Shown here piece by piece: positions 17,152-25,866 of a DNA stretch of 64,000 nucleotides. Position numbers and translations under genes: made by a program. The notes below the pieces were generated by a model. The model saw only the letters and a list, made by a program, of their open reading frames with translations, was not told where the DNA came from and made no database searches. Origin of the DNA: Loktanella sp. GTDB taxonomy: Bacteria > Pseudomonadota > Alphaproteobacteria > Rhodobacterales > Rhodobacteraceae. The stretch covers positions 29,471 to 93,470 of the forward strand of contig JAFPBO010000036.1 of the NCBI GenBank assembly GCA_017390475.1, given 5' to 3'. Positions within the stretch are counted from its first letter, which is position 1. Every line of letters starts with the position of its first letter.

Positions 17152-19095
17152 TTATAACCTTTCGACCACCATGAGGCTGACGTCATCTGACAGATTGTCG
17201 ATGCCGCTCCAAGCCTTCAACAGCTCACGAACATTATGCACCAAGTTATTCGTGTCGCAAGCCACGTTGTCAGTCAGGAATTGAAGAAATCGTTCTTCAG
17301 TATATATCTCGTTGTTTTTGTTAGCATTCTCATATGCACCGTCTGTGAATATGATCAATCTGTCACCCGGGTGGAAGGGGAATTCAATCTCTTCAAACTC
17401 GGCGTCCGAGACCACCCCGACGGGCAGTCCTCCGTTCCCAAGACGGGTTAATGGCCCGTCTTTCTTAAGTAAAAGAGGATGTGGATGCCCAGCTTGCACC
17501 AGTTTGCCGGTGTTGGACGTGGCATCCAGCTCGGCCATGACCATTGTAAAGTAAGTCAGTTCCGAGTTCCAATGGGCGTTGAGGGTGCTCATAGCGTCAG
17601 CCAGGTTGATATGTGGCTTTAGGCTGCGCAAAGCTCTGCGCGCGGCGATCTGGGCGGCAACTGAGACCAAACCAGCAGCGGCGCCGTGGCCGGCGACATC
17701 AATCTGGAACAACCCGACGCGGTTCTCTGAAAGCCGAAAATGATCGAATGTGTCCCCAGCCAACATCTTTGACGGTTCGAAGAATGTCGAAAAGTAAAAG
17801 TCCGCGATCTTCCCCGGTCTCGGTAACAGCGCTAGCTGCACTTGCGCTGCCGACTTCATATCTGATTGAAGCATCTGATGTGTTTCAGATATCTGTGCGT
17901 ATAATTTGAGCTGTGTATGCCTAGAGCGATCCCGTTGAACTTCTGCAATCCGAAAGACTCTGAGCGCATCTGCAATCGCATGAATGTCTTTCAGTAAGAA
18001 GTCGCCCTTGGCGAAGGGTTTCAGATTACCGTCAACGATGTTCTGCATCCTGCCGCGCAGTTCATCGAGCGGTGAGACAATGTGCCTGACAATAAAGAAA
18101 AGAGAAAATCCAAGCGTAAGGAACACAAAAAACGAGATGGCCAAAGATCTTCGCAACGTCGAAAGCGCATCATTGCGGTCACTGGTGAGGGTCATCTGAG
18201 ACCGCTCAAAGATCGAAACAAGCGCGTTCTCAATGAGCTGATCGACCTGTTCCGTTGCACCAAGCCACGCGTCCTGCACCGCTTCCAACTCGGCCGATGT
18301 TTCCAACCCAAGAAGCAATCTGTCCTGTGCTGGAACGTAGAAGGTGGTGAGAGTGTCTGACAGACTCTCCGCTGACCTCCGAATGTCATCATCAACCAAC
18401 TCAACAACATTGGAATACATGATATCAAAAGCTAACAAAGATTGCGTTTGGTCTCTGATGTTTTCAATTCCGCGGGCCCGCAAACCAATATCTTCTTGTA
18501 GCTCTTGCAGAATACCTACCCGGATATCATGAAAGTAGCTGTTTACTGTCACAACGTAAGTGCGCACCAAATGCAGGCTTGCCATGGTCGTGGTAGTGAA
18601 CCCGGCTTCTTGAAGCAGGGCCTGTCGAATATCCAATAGTCTGTTTCGAACAAGGTCCAGTTTTGCCAGTAGCTGAAAAAGTTGAACTGACTGAATGTCA
18701 CGATCCTGCAATGCAACGGTGTTTGCAAACTCAGCAGCGTAAAGAGATATGATATCGACTTCGCGAAGTAGTGCCGCACTCAATCTACGCAGTTCCACAT
18801 CGCCGGTTTCATTCAGAACCCGGGCCACATTCCGTAGCTGATCAGCTGCTGCATTCAATATGACATCTGACGAAGAAAATTCAGATACAGCGCTACCAAG
18901 CTGGGCGATCTTGTAGCTATCATCCTGAAGTCGGACAGTCGCGGCCAACAATGAATTTCGCGCAGAATCAATCGTCAGCTGTTCCGAGACCCGTTGATAA
19001 TTTTTGTATGCAACGGTGCCTTGAGACCAAGAAAACAAAACCAGCGACAAGCTAAAAAACGCCAGTACCACTGAAAGAGCGTTACGAATATTCAT
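17152..19095 (-). CDS. membrane-bound HAMP-SpoIIE protein phosphatase (RsbU-like)
   Basis: 647 residues. A first membrane segment (about 7-27) and a second (about 316-336) enclose a large, mainly helical periplasmic sensor of ~290 residues. A HAMP linker (IVSPLDELRGRMQNIVDGN) follows, then a coiled linker and a PP2C-type SpoIIE domain with LAGDTFDHF, FQIDVAGHGAAAGLVS, IIFTDGAYENAN and DDVSLMVV, which carry the metal-binding Asp residues. It should dephosphorylate the STAS protein in response to an external signal. First gene of the partner-switching operon inside the exopolysaccharide locus. Confidence 0.88.
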   Translation of the reverse strand: MNIRNALSVVLAFFSLSLVLFSWSQGTVAYKNYQRVSEQLTIDSARNSLLAATVRLQDDSYKIAQLGSAVSEFSSSDVILNAAADQLRNVARVLNETGDVELRRLSAALLREVDIISLYAAEFANTVALQDRDIQSVQLFQLLAKLDLVRNRLLDIRQALLQEAGFTTTTMASLHLVRTYVVTVNSYFHDIRVGILQELQEDIGLRARGIENIRDQTQSLLAFDIMYSNVVELVDDDIRRSAESLSDTLTTFYVPAQDRLLLGLETSAELEAVQDAWLGATEQVDQLIENALVSIFERSQMTLTSDRNDALSTLRRSLAISFFVFLTLGFSLFFIVRHIVSPLDELRGRMQNIVDGNLKPFAKGDFLLKDIHAIADALRVFRIAEVQRDRSRHTQLKLYAQISETHQMLQSDMKSAAQVQLALLPRPGKIADFYFSTFFEPSKMLAGDTFDHFRLSENRVGLFQIDVAGHGAAAGLVSVAAQIAARRALRSLKPHINLADAMSTLNAHWNSELTYFTMVMAELDATSNTGKLVQAGHPHPLLLKKDGPLTRLGNGGLPVGVVSDAEFEEIEFPFHPGDRLIIFTDGAYENANKNNEIYTEERFLQFLTDNVACDTNNLVHNVRELLKAWSGIDNLSDDVSLMVVERL

Positions 19096-19253
19096 AAAAT
19101 TTTGCTAACCGTATATTCTAAATTTTACGTTTGCTGCTGAAACTCTTACCGTGCTCACTTTCAAATCGTGGTGTCGATGACATCACTTGTGACGTTGTAA
19201 GCTTAACCCGCAGAGCGGTTTTCGTCTCCCATATTTTAAAAAGTAACTAATTT

Positions 19254-19766
19254 TCAATCATTCTGGACAAGCTGTTCGACCATTATCTGAACGGCTTGGT
19301 CTGCGTAATCCGTCAGCTCGGCCATATCACCGCGGCTAAAGTCTGCCCGTGGGTTGCTATCCAGCAGACAGAAAGCTCCGAGGTGAACGTCGGTAAGGTA
19401 GGTTAAAGGCGCACCGGCGTAAAAGCGGATGAACGGGTCATTTTTCGTGTAGGGATGCTCGTTGAACCGTTCGTCATTGAGGGTGTCCAAAACAACAAAA
19501 ACCCTGTCCTCAAGGATGGTGTAGTTACAGAATGCAAGGTTGCGTGGTGTCTGATCCACATCAATTCCGATCCGGGACTTCAGTACCTGGATATCCTTGG
19601 TCAGCAATGTCACAGCTGCCATTGAGGTCCCAAAATGGGCTTTTGCTTCTATACACAGCTCATCCAAAGCCGGTATCTTGACGGAAGAGGCAAAGCCCGC
19701 TTCAGCAAGCTTTCGTAGTCTTGTATCTTCTCGCGGTCCCAGTGGCGGTATGATATCGTCGTCCAA
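19254..19766 (-). CDS. single GAF-domain sensory protein
   Basis: 170 residues, essentially one GAF domain (about residues 20-165). The pattern AFCNYTILEDRVFVVLDTLNDERF...GAPL...LGAFCLLD matches GAF domains that occur at the N-terminus of diguanylate cyclases and histidine kinases; here it stands alone. The start is a TTG with AAGG nine bases upstream, since an in-frame TAA lies just before it. It precedes the rsbU-like gene by 158 bp on the same strand and is divergent from the GH5 gene, so it may supply a cytoplasmic signal to the partner switch. No chromophore cysteine assignment is possible. Confidence 0.75.
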   Translation of the reverse strand: MDDDIIPPLGPREDTRLRKLAEAGFASSVKIPALDELCIEAKAHFGTSMAAVTLLTKDIQVLKSRIGIDVDQTPRNLAFCNYTILEDRVFVVLDTLNDERFNEHPYTKNDPFIRFYAGAPLTYLTDVHLGAFCLLDSNPRADFSRGDMAELTDYADQAVQIMVEQLVQND

Positions 19767-19899
19767 TATGGTACCTTACCCGTCTGTGCTGCAAAGAAAT
19801 ATTTGGTCAGCCTCTTCAAAGGTTATCGGTCGTTGGTGCGGAATAGTCAAGAAATGGCAGAAGATGTCCTGGAGCCGGAAAGCCGCACATTTTGTCTTG

Positions 19900-20853
19900 A
19901 TGAAGCGGCTATGGTTCAAGTCCCTGCTTGTACTATTTGTGTTGATTTTCAGCCTCAACACACCTGTTTTTGCTGATATGCAAGTAAAGCGGTGCTTGAA
20001 CTTGGGCAACGCACTTGATGCCCCCTTTGAAGGGGCATGGGGCCCAAGCATTACCGAATATGATCTGGAATGGATTGCAGGTGCTGGTTTTGACACGGTC
20101 AGATTGCCCGTACGTTTTGGCGGACACTGGAACGGCATGATCTGGCCTGGTTTTTTGGCCCGCGTCGAACAAGTGATAGGTTGGGCCTATGATAACGATC
20201 TCAAGGTCATCTTGGATTTGCACCATTTTGATGAGCTGATGGCCGACCCCGAGACCTATGGCCCTGTCTTTATTGCAATTTGGACCGAGTTGTCAGAACG
20301 GTTTGCAAGCCACGATGACCGACTGATCTTTGAACTGCTCAATGAGCCTCATGGCGCTGTTACAACGAACCGGGCTGTTGCGCTCTACCAGGATGTTCTG
20401 CCGATCATTCGCGCCAAGCATCCAGAGCGGTGGATCATCCTGGGTGGAGGCAATATGAACAGTCTTGATGAAATGCTTACCCTTCCAGATTTTGGCCCTC
20501 GAATTGCTCTGACATTTCATTACTACGATCCCATACACTTCACCCACCAACAATCAGAATGGACGCAAAGATATTATCCTGCGACCGAATGGGGGCTTGA
20601 GTTTGAGAAAGCGCGTGTCCGTGCTGACATCGCGCGGGCGGGCCAAGCCGACCGACCTATATTTCTGGGGGAGTTCGGGGTGGTACGAGATGCTGACAGT
20701 CTCAGCCGGAACGCTTGGATCGAAACGGTGCGCCGCGCTGCGGAAGAGCATGATATTAGCTGGTGCTATTGGGCTTATGCAGCAGGTTTTGATCTGCGCG
20801 ACTTTGGCGGATATGAATGGTATCCGGGATTATTCAGCGCACTGATGGAGTGA
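19900..20853 (+). CDS. secreted glycoside hydrolase family 5 glucanase
   Basis: 317 residues from the ATG at 19900, which gives a compact signal peptide (MKRLWFKSLLVLFVLIFSL, cleavage after VFA). A start at 19864 is possible. GH5 hallmarks: NLGNALDAP, TVRLPVRF, LDLHHFDEL, acid/base Glu149 in LLNEP, HYY in the substrate cleft and nucleophile Glu258 in FLGEFG. GH5 enzymes cut beta-1,4-glucans, among others. Next to a cellulose-synthase-like gene it probably plays the editing or release role that BcsZ (GH8) plays in classical cellulose operons. Confidence 0.88.
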   Translation: MKRLWFKSLLVLFVLIFSLNTPVFADMQVKRCLNLGNALDAPFEGAWGPSITEYDLEWIAGAGFDTVRLPVRFGGHWNGMIWPGFLARVEQVIGWAYDNDLKVILDLHHFDELMADPETYGPVFIAIWTELSERFASHDDRLIFELLNEPHGAVTTNRAVALYQDVLPIIRAKHPERWIILGGGNMNSLDEMLTLPDFGPRIALTFHYYDPIHFTHQQSEWTQRYYPATEWGLEFEKARVRADIARAGQADRPIFLGEFGVVRDADSLSRNAWIETVRRAAEEHDISWCYWAYAAGFDLRDFGGYEWYPGLFSALME

Positions 20854-20879
20854 TGTCCACCACAGGATAGTGGACATCA
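20851..20879 (+). terminator. hairpin at the end of the GH5 gene
   Basis: Perfect 10-bp inverted repeat (TGATGTCCAC with GTGGACATCA) around a nine-base loop; the stem begins at the GH5 stop codon. The downstream sequence has only short T runs, so it may stabilise the mRNA end instead of terminating strongly. Confidence 0.6.
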
Positions 20880-20997
20880 TTGCTGTTTGATCGCGCTTTA
20901 GGCAAAGCGGCATTGAAACGACGTAACGGATTGACCGATCGTCTGCAGAGTGCGGTAGCCGATGTATTCGTTGCGAGCGAGCCGCAACGATCCACAT

Positions 20998-21285
20998 TTA
21001 TTCCTCGGCGGGAGTATCATTCGGTGCCGTTTCGGTGGCCGGCGCTTCAGCAGCCGGGGTAGGGGACGTTTCGATGTTCACGGAAACGTCTCCGCCAGCT
21101 GGTGTTGGCGAAGCGCTTGATGGCATGCCGTCGCCCATGACGAAATAGCCGACAACGACGATTGCAACAACCAAGCCACCCACCAGGAACCAGATCATGG
21201 AGCCCGCACCTGTCGGCTTGGCCTCTGTGTGGTTGATTGTGGTATGTGTAGATGTTGGGTTCTTATCTGTCTTTACTTCATCCAT
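20998..21285 (-). CDS. small single-pass membrane protein with Pro/Thr/Ala-rich tail
   Basis: 95 residues from the ATG at 21285, which has AAAGGA seven bases upstream. A polar N-terminus is followed by one membrane helix (about residues 30-52, MIWFLVGGLVVAIVVVGYFV) and a low-complexity tail rich in Pro, Ala, Thr and Glu. Rhodobacterales carry many such short anchored proteins of unknown role; I cannot assign a function. The same frame continues upstream into a signal-peptide-like stretch that lacks a start. Confidence 0.6.
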   Translation of the reverse strand: MDEVKTDKNPTSTHTTINHTEAKPTGAGSMIWFLVGGLVVAIVVVGYFVMGDGMPSSASPTPAGGDVSVNIETSPTPAAEAPATETAPNDTPAEE

Positions 21286-21781
21286 GTTTTTTCCTTTGGG
21301 TTCTTTATATTGAAATACTGGTCCGTAGAAGCCTGCCACTATGCCTGTTTCGAGCAGACGATGACGAAAGGCTTTGGGCGCTTGTGCAAACGAGGGCGCG
21401 GCCGCAGACAAAAGTATCGCCGAAGCGATAGCCAGCGCGGGCCTAAGATGTCACAGAACGTCCTTTCGAGACGCGGTGCGCTGACCTGACTTTCAGGGGC
21501 TGCACGGCGATCTATCCCCTTGTTATCAGGAACAAGGCGAGAAATACTCGATACATTGCACGTGCTTTTGGCGACGGCCATTTTCCGCCTGTTGGCTGGA
21601 TATCTAGATCAACGCAGCAGCCACAAGCGCAACGGCTCATTTGTGAGCCTTCTTACCAGAAATTTAGGGTTTTCAAGGCTGATTGCGTCGCCCCTGCTTA
21701 TGGCGATTGATGATCCAAATTTTGGACAAGCTTGTCTGCATCAACAATCTGCGGGCGGCTTTGCCAAGGTGCACTTGGCGG
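21286..21781. other. intergenic region with an orphan signal-peptide-like stretch
   Basis: About 500 bases without a convincing gene. On the minus strand, from about 21450 to 21285, the frame of the small membrane protein stays open upstream and encodes ALAIASAILLSAAAPSFAQA, which looks like a Sec signal peptide with an AxA site, but the stop just before it leaves no good start codon. It may be the relic of a secreted protein gene. The rest shows nothing I can support. Confidence 0.35.
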
Positions 21782-24244
21782 TTATCGGATTTGCTTCATC
21801 CTAGACGCGTCTGTCAACAATACAGGTGTGGCTGGTTTGCCCGCCGACAACGTCGCATCATCGCTGCCTAGCACAAGAAGTGTATACCGCATGATCCCGG
21901 CGCGGTAGCTTTCGGTCAGTGCATTGCCACCGATCATGTTGTCGAAAAACGGCTGACCAGACAGCCCGGCCCTGTCCGCAAGCGGGCCAATCACGCGCAA
22001 GGCATGGTCACGCCACCGGTTCAACCGCAGCAGGGGTGTCAAGTCCGCAGTGTCCAGATGAACATATCCAAGTGCTTGCGCCTGCAAAATGAGCCCGTCC
22101 CGCGTTGGCACATGACCAAGCCGCCAACCGCGCCGGAAGGCGGCAATCAGGTGTGACTGTGCTTGTGTCAGCCGCGCATCGGGATGTGAAAGCAGATCAT
22201 CGACCACGATCAACACACCGCCGGGGCGGAGATGGCGACGCGCAGCGGTCAGAAATGTGGCCGCATCCGGTGCGTGGACATGGCTTTCGACGGCGATGAC
22301 GAGATCAGCGCCAGATACTTTCATGGGCTGTGTGAAGTCTGCGCAGAGAAATTGACATCGGGCGTCCAACCCGCTGCCTGCGGCAAATTTGCGGGCAAGT
22401 GCTATCTGTTCTGCGCTGATGGTCACGCCGCAAAATGTGGCCTTCGGCCACCGGCGGGCAAGCTGAAAAACCGTGCCCCCAACCCCGCAGCCCAGATCAT
22501 GGACACGCGATGGCGGTTGGCCGATTGCCTGTTCAGCAGCCAGCGCGATCAATGTATTGACATGACCTGCGGCTTGTTCGGCGTTTGTTACCCCTTCAGC
22601 CCAAAGCGGGCGGTGGATCGCCAATGCGGCACCGCTGCCGCCGGTTGCAAGAAACCGCCGCGTGCTGGCATTGTAATAATCCGCAACGGTATTGGCGGCA
22701 CGGGGGCGGTCAAACCACCGATAAAGCAAAGGGGCAACGACCAAGGGCAGCACGATCGGCATTACCAACAGCCCTGACAGCAGCGCATTGGTGCTGGTGC
22801 CAATCAGCGCTTGTGGCAGTGTCACCGCCAGAAGAATGCCCATGCCGACACTGCTTTCCATCCATCCGGCTGGACCCAAACCGCCAGCGCTCTGCCCCGA
22901 CGGGACCCAACCGCTGGTCCGCCCCACCAGGACAGACACCACGAACCCCGTTCGCCGGACCATGCTAATCGGGGCAAACAATGTCGTCAGTGCAAGCTCT
23001 GCCGTGAAGGCCCGCTGCAAGACACGCTTTTGGTTTGCAGAGCGGTACTTTATCCCGCGTGCTCGTAGCCCCGCAAATTTCGGCATCAGTAGCGCCAAAA
23101 GCACCCCGAACAGAGGAATGAGTACGCCCGCCGTTGCATGCACCGCACCTGAACCCGTCAGCACAACCAACGTCAGCCAGATGGGTGCGGACAGATAAGA
23201 TTGAATACCAGCGATCAGATGCATCCGGCTGACCGCATAAAGACCACGCGCACCGACCAGCCGCAGATGCTGCAAATTGCCCTGTGCCCATCGCCGGTCG
23301 CGCCGCAAATGCGCCCCGATGGTTTCGGGCGCATCCTCGAAACTGCCTTTGCCGGACGGGTCGATGACGACCTTCCATCCGGCCCGGCGCAAGAAAGCGG
23401 CCTCGACAAAATCGTGGCTCAGGATAGGTCCGCCGAATGGGGGAGGCCCAGACAAGACCGGCAGCGGCGTCACTTGTTGAAATGCGGTGACACGGATCAG
23501 CGCATTATGGCCCCAATAGTTCCCGTTGTCGCCTGTCAATGCGGCCATGCCACGCTCGAACACAGGGCCGGATATGCGTGCGGACAGGCGCTGCATCTGG
23601 CCAAAACGGGTTTGCGAGGGGCGCAGACGGATGGCCGATTGAATCAATCCCAGCCTGTCATCTGCCGCCACGCGTGCCCGCATGCTGGCAAGCCGCCGGG
23701 CGCTGAAACCGCTGTCGGCATCCAGAACCAACATTGAATCGAACTGCGCACCATGCGCTGTCAGCCAATCGCCTATGTTGCCGTTCTTGCGCCCTGTTGG
23801 CTCTGGCCGGTTGCGATAGATGATACGGCCATCAAGCCGCGCCAGCGCCGCTGCTTCTTGTTGTCGTTCCACTTTGCCTTGGGTATCAGACAGCACAAAC
23901 ACAGTCGCGTGGGGTGTCAGGTTATATGCTTCCTGATCATCGAGGAACTGGCTGATCCGTCGCGCCAACGGTCCTGGGGGTTCGCCGCAGACAAGCCACA
24001 GGACTGCGCATCTATCGGTCAGCTGTTCTGTCGGATCATCCGGCGCCTGCGCCACTGTTGCGCCAATGATCGCAATTCCTGCCGCAGAAATCAGAGTATA
24101 GGTGCTAATGCCGAACAGAACCAGAAGAACGGCCGCCAGTGCAGGCGCGGTGGCGGTGGTATCTAGGCCGAGCCACAGCAGAACAGTCATCAACGCTGTC
24201 AGCAATGCCGATATTACGATATGCGCAAGCGGGGCCTGAAACAT
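21782..24244 (-). CDS. OpgH-like GT2 glycosyltransferase fused to a SAM-dependent methyltransferase
   Basis: 820 residues, two enzymes in one chain. Residues 1-515 form a membrane GT2 of the OpgH/MdoH type: N-terminal helices (8-65), DADSG at 175-179 as the metal motif, LSHDFVEAAFLRRAGW at 275-290 and RRDRRWAQGN at 314-323, then several C-terminal helices to about 510. Residues 520-820 form a class I methyltransferase with HDLGCGVGGT at 582-591, CGVTIS and a second acidic motif (CADF), resembling natural-product and fatty-acid C-methyltransferases. No OpgG partner is present, so glucan synthesis is unlikely. It is the last gene of the ribA-led operon, 12 bp after the reductase gene. Confidence 0.85.
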   Translation of the reverse strand: MFQAPLAHIVISALLTALMTVLLWLGLDTTATAPALAAVLLVLFGISTYTLISAAGIAIIGATVAQAPDDPTEQLTDRCAVLWLVCGEPPGPLARRISQFLDDQEAYNLTPHATVFVLSDTQGKVERQQEAAALARLDGRIIYRNRPEPTGRKNGNIGDWLTAHGAQFDSMLVLDADSGFSARRLASMRARVAADDRLGLIQSAIRLRPSQTRFGQMQRLSARISGPVFERGMAALTGDNGNYWGHNALIRVTAFQQVTPLPVLSGPPPFGGPILSHDFVEAAFLRRAGWKVVIDPSGKGSFEDAPETIGAHLRRDRRWAQGNLQHLRLVGARGLYAVSRMHLIAGIQSYLSAPIWLTLVVLTGSGAVHATAGVLIPLFGVLLALLMPKFAGLRARGIKYRSANQKRVLQRAFTAELALTTLFAPISMVRRTGFVVSVLVGRTSGWVPSGQSAGGLGPAGWMESSVGMGILLAVTLPQALIGTSTNALLSGLLVMPIVLPLVVAPLLYRWFDRPRAANTVADYYNASTRRFLATGGSGAALAIHRPLWAEGVTNAEQAAGHVNTLIALAAEQAIGQPPSRVHDLGCGVGGTVFQLARRWPKATFCGVTISAEQIALARKFAAGSGLDARCQFLCADFTQPMKVSGADLVIAVESHVHAPDAATFLTAARRHLRPGGVLIVVDDLLSHPDARLTQAQSHLIAAFRRGWRLGHVPTRDGLILQAQALGYVHLDTADLTPLLRLNRWRDHALRVIGPLADRAGLSGQPFFDNMIGGNALTESYRAGIMRYTLLVLGSDDATLSAGKPATPVLLTDASRMKQIR

Positions 24245-24256
24245 CGGCGTCTGCGT

Positions 24257-25069
24257 CTAAGTCACGGTATGCGGCGGGATGGTCGCGGCATGGGCGGCTT
24301 CTGTCAGCCCGCAATCAAAAACGACGTCCGTGCCAAGCCCGAACACGCGTGTATCGGGCCGTAGACAATCAGCCAGCCTGGCATGCTGAACATTGCGGGT
24401 CAGCGCGATTGGTCCGCTACCGATGACCAAAGGTGACACTGCGACCTGCAGCCGAACAAGCGTGTCGGCATCAAGGAAATTGGCAATCGTGATCCCGCCG
24501 CCTTCGATGAGAAGGCTATTCAACCCGGCCTCGCGCAAGCCTTGCAAGATCTCCCTCGGGTCGAACTTGCCGTCAATCAGTTGCAGCTGCAACACTTCGA
24601 CATGGGCCGGACGCGGTTGTTTCACAGCCTGAATGATCATGCTGCGTGTGCCATCTTCCCGCAGGATGGGTGCATCATCCGCCAATCGACCTTTGGGATC
24701 AATCACGATCCGCGCCGGGCTTTGGCCTGAGCAAAGCCGGACAGTCAGGCGGGGAAGGTCGTGAAGCGCCGTGCCAATACCGATGACGACACCATCCACC
24801 AAGGCCCGCATCCGGTGCAGATGTGCGTGGCCGTCAGGGCCAGATACGTCGCTTGCATCACCCGCGAGGGTAGCAACCCGGCCATCAAGTGACTGCCCAA
24901 TCTGAGCCACAACTGCCGGTCCCAGATCGCGGCGCGCCAGAGGCGCGTAAAGATCCAGTGCGCCACGCTCGCCTGTCGACCAAGGCCCACCGCAACATGC
25001 GCAGGCTTTGCCCGCACGAATAGCTAGAAGATGGTCCCAGACCCTGTCGGTGACATCCACATTCTGCAT
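24257..25069 (-). CDS. stand-alone RibD-type pyrimidine reductase
   Basis: 270 residues with the dihydrofolate-reductase-like fold of the RibD C-terminal domain: VAQIGQSLDGRVA (53-66), SGPDGHAHLHRMRALVDGVVIG split across 76-97, ARIVIDPKGRL and LLIEGGG. In riboflavin synthesis this fold reduces the ribosyl chain of the pyrimidine phosphate with NADPH. The zinc deaminase domain of RibD (HAE, PCxxC) is missing; instead there is a short N-terminus with Cys23, Cys25 and Cys26 (CACCGG). With a GTP cyclohydrolase II gene in the same operon, a ribityl- or related pyrimidine intermediate is plausible. Confidence 0.85.
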   Translation of the reverse strand: MQNVDVTDRVWDHLLAIRAGKACACCGGPWSTGERGALDLYAPLARRDLGPAVVAQIGQSLDGRVATLAGDASDVSGPDGHAHLHRMRALVDGVVIGIGTALHDLPRLTVRLCSGQSPARIVIDPKGRLADDAPILREDGTRSMIIQAVKQPRPAHVEVLQLQLIDGKFDPREILQGLREAGLNSLLIEGGGITIANFLDADTLVRLQVAVSPLVIGSGPIALTRNVQHARLADCLRPDTRVFGLGTDVVFDCGLTEAAHAATIPPHTVT

Positions 25070-25089
25070 TCATTCACTCCTGTTAGGCA

Positions 25090-25863
25090 TCACTGGTAGC
25101 CGGGCGGCAGGGCCAGAAAATCCCGATGTCCGATGTGGCAATGGCCGTCCCCGACAAGGGCGTGCCGCCGTGCCGCCCATTGCTGTGCGCCCGCGATGCC
25201 CATCTCCGCTGCGGCATTGGCGATACCGGCGCATAATTGTTGTTGCAGCTCAGCCTGATCGGGGCCAAGCACCCAGACGCTGTCAGCCTGGGTCACTGTG
25301 AATCCAGCTTTGGCAAACACATCAGCAGCGCTGCTCGCGCAGTCAGGCCCAAGCGCTGGCCCGAACCCTTTGTCGCCGCGTTGGTGGCGGTTGAATGCTG
25401 CGGTAATCGTTTCGTCGTCATCGTCAGGTGACGTCCATGTCATCACACCGTCGTAGTTCAGCGCGGCATAGAACGCGACCGGTTGTTCTGTAAGACGGGC
25501 AGCCAATCGCGTCAGCCAATCGCGAGAACACAGGTCCAGCAAGGCCGATGCTGTCACAAGGCTCGCCCCCTGCAACGGCAGGGCGGCGAGTGTTCTGAGG
25601 TCAAGTCTATGCAGCGCAACTTCTGGCCCGGCACTCAACGCGGCCTGCGCCAGAAGTGCAGGATCGCTATCAACCAAGCGCCATGCGGCAGTCCCGCCAA
25701 GCACCGGCGCAAAAGCTCGTAACGTCGAACCCGTGCCTGACCCAAGATCAACGATCACTGGCAATGGACCGGCGGCTCTCACCGCTGCGGCCAGCAAGCC
25801 ATCATCGCGTGCGGCAAGGTCTGCCGGTTCACGCAGGGCCAGCCATGAGGCAGTAAACCCCAT
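25090..25863 (-). CDS. class I SAM-dependent methyltransferase
   Basis: 257 residues. Motif I is VDLGSGTGS near residues 38-46, followed by LVDSDPALL (acidic residue that binds the ribose of SAM) and HRLDLRTL. The Asp-rich loop (SPDDDDET) near residue 145 is distinctive. I cannot tell the methyl acceptor. It lies 3 bp after the PTPS homologue gene and 20 bp before the reductase gene, so it belongs to the same transcript and probably modifies the pathway intermediate. Confidence 0.82.
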   Translation of the reverse strand: MGFTASWLALREPADLAARDDGLLAAAVRAAGPLPVIVDLGSGTGSTLRAFAPVLGGTAAWRLVDSDPALLAQAALSAGPEVALHRLDLRTLAALPLQGASLVTASALLDLCSRDWLTRLAARLTEQPVAFYAALNYDGVMTWTSPDDDDETITAAFNRHQRGDKGFGPALGPDCASSAADVFAKAGFTVTQADSVWVLGPDQAELQQQLCAGIANAAAEMGIAGAQQWAARRHALVGDGHCHIGHRDFLALPPGYQ

Positions 25864-25866
25864 TGA

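Noticed and set aside
21782-24244. Periplasmic glucan synthase OpgH
   Set aside because: The GT2 half resembles it, but there is no OpgG gene, a methyltransferase is fused on, and the operon context is a GTP-derived pathway.
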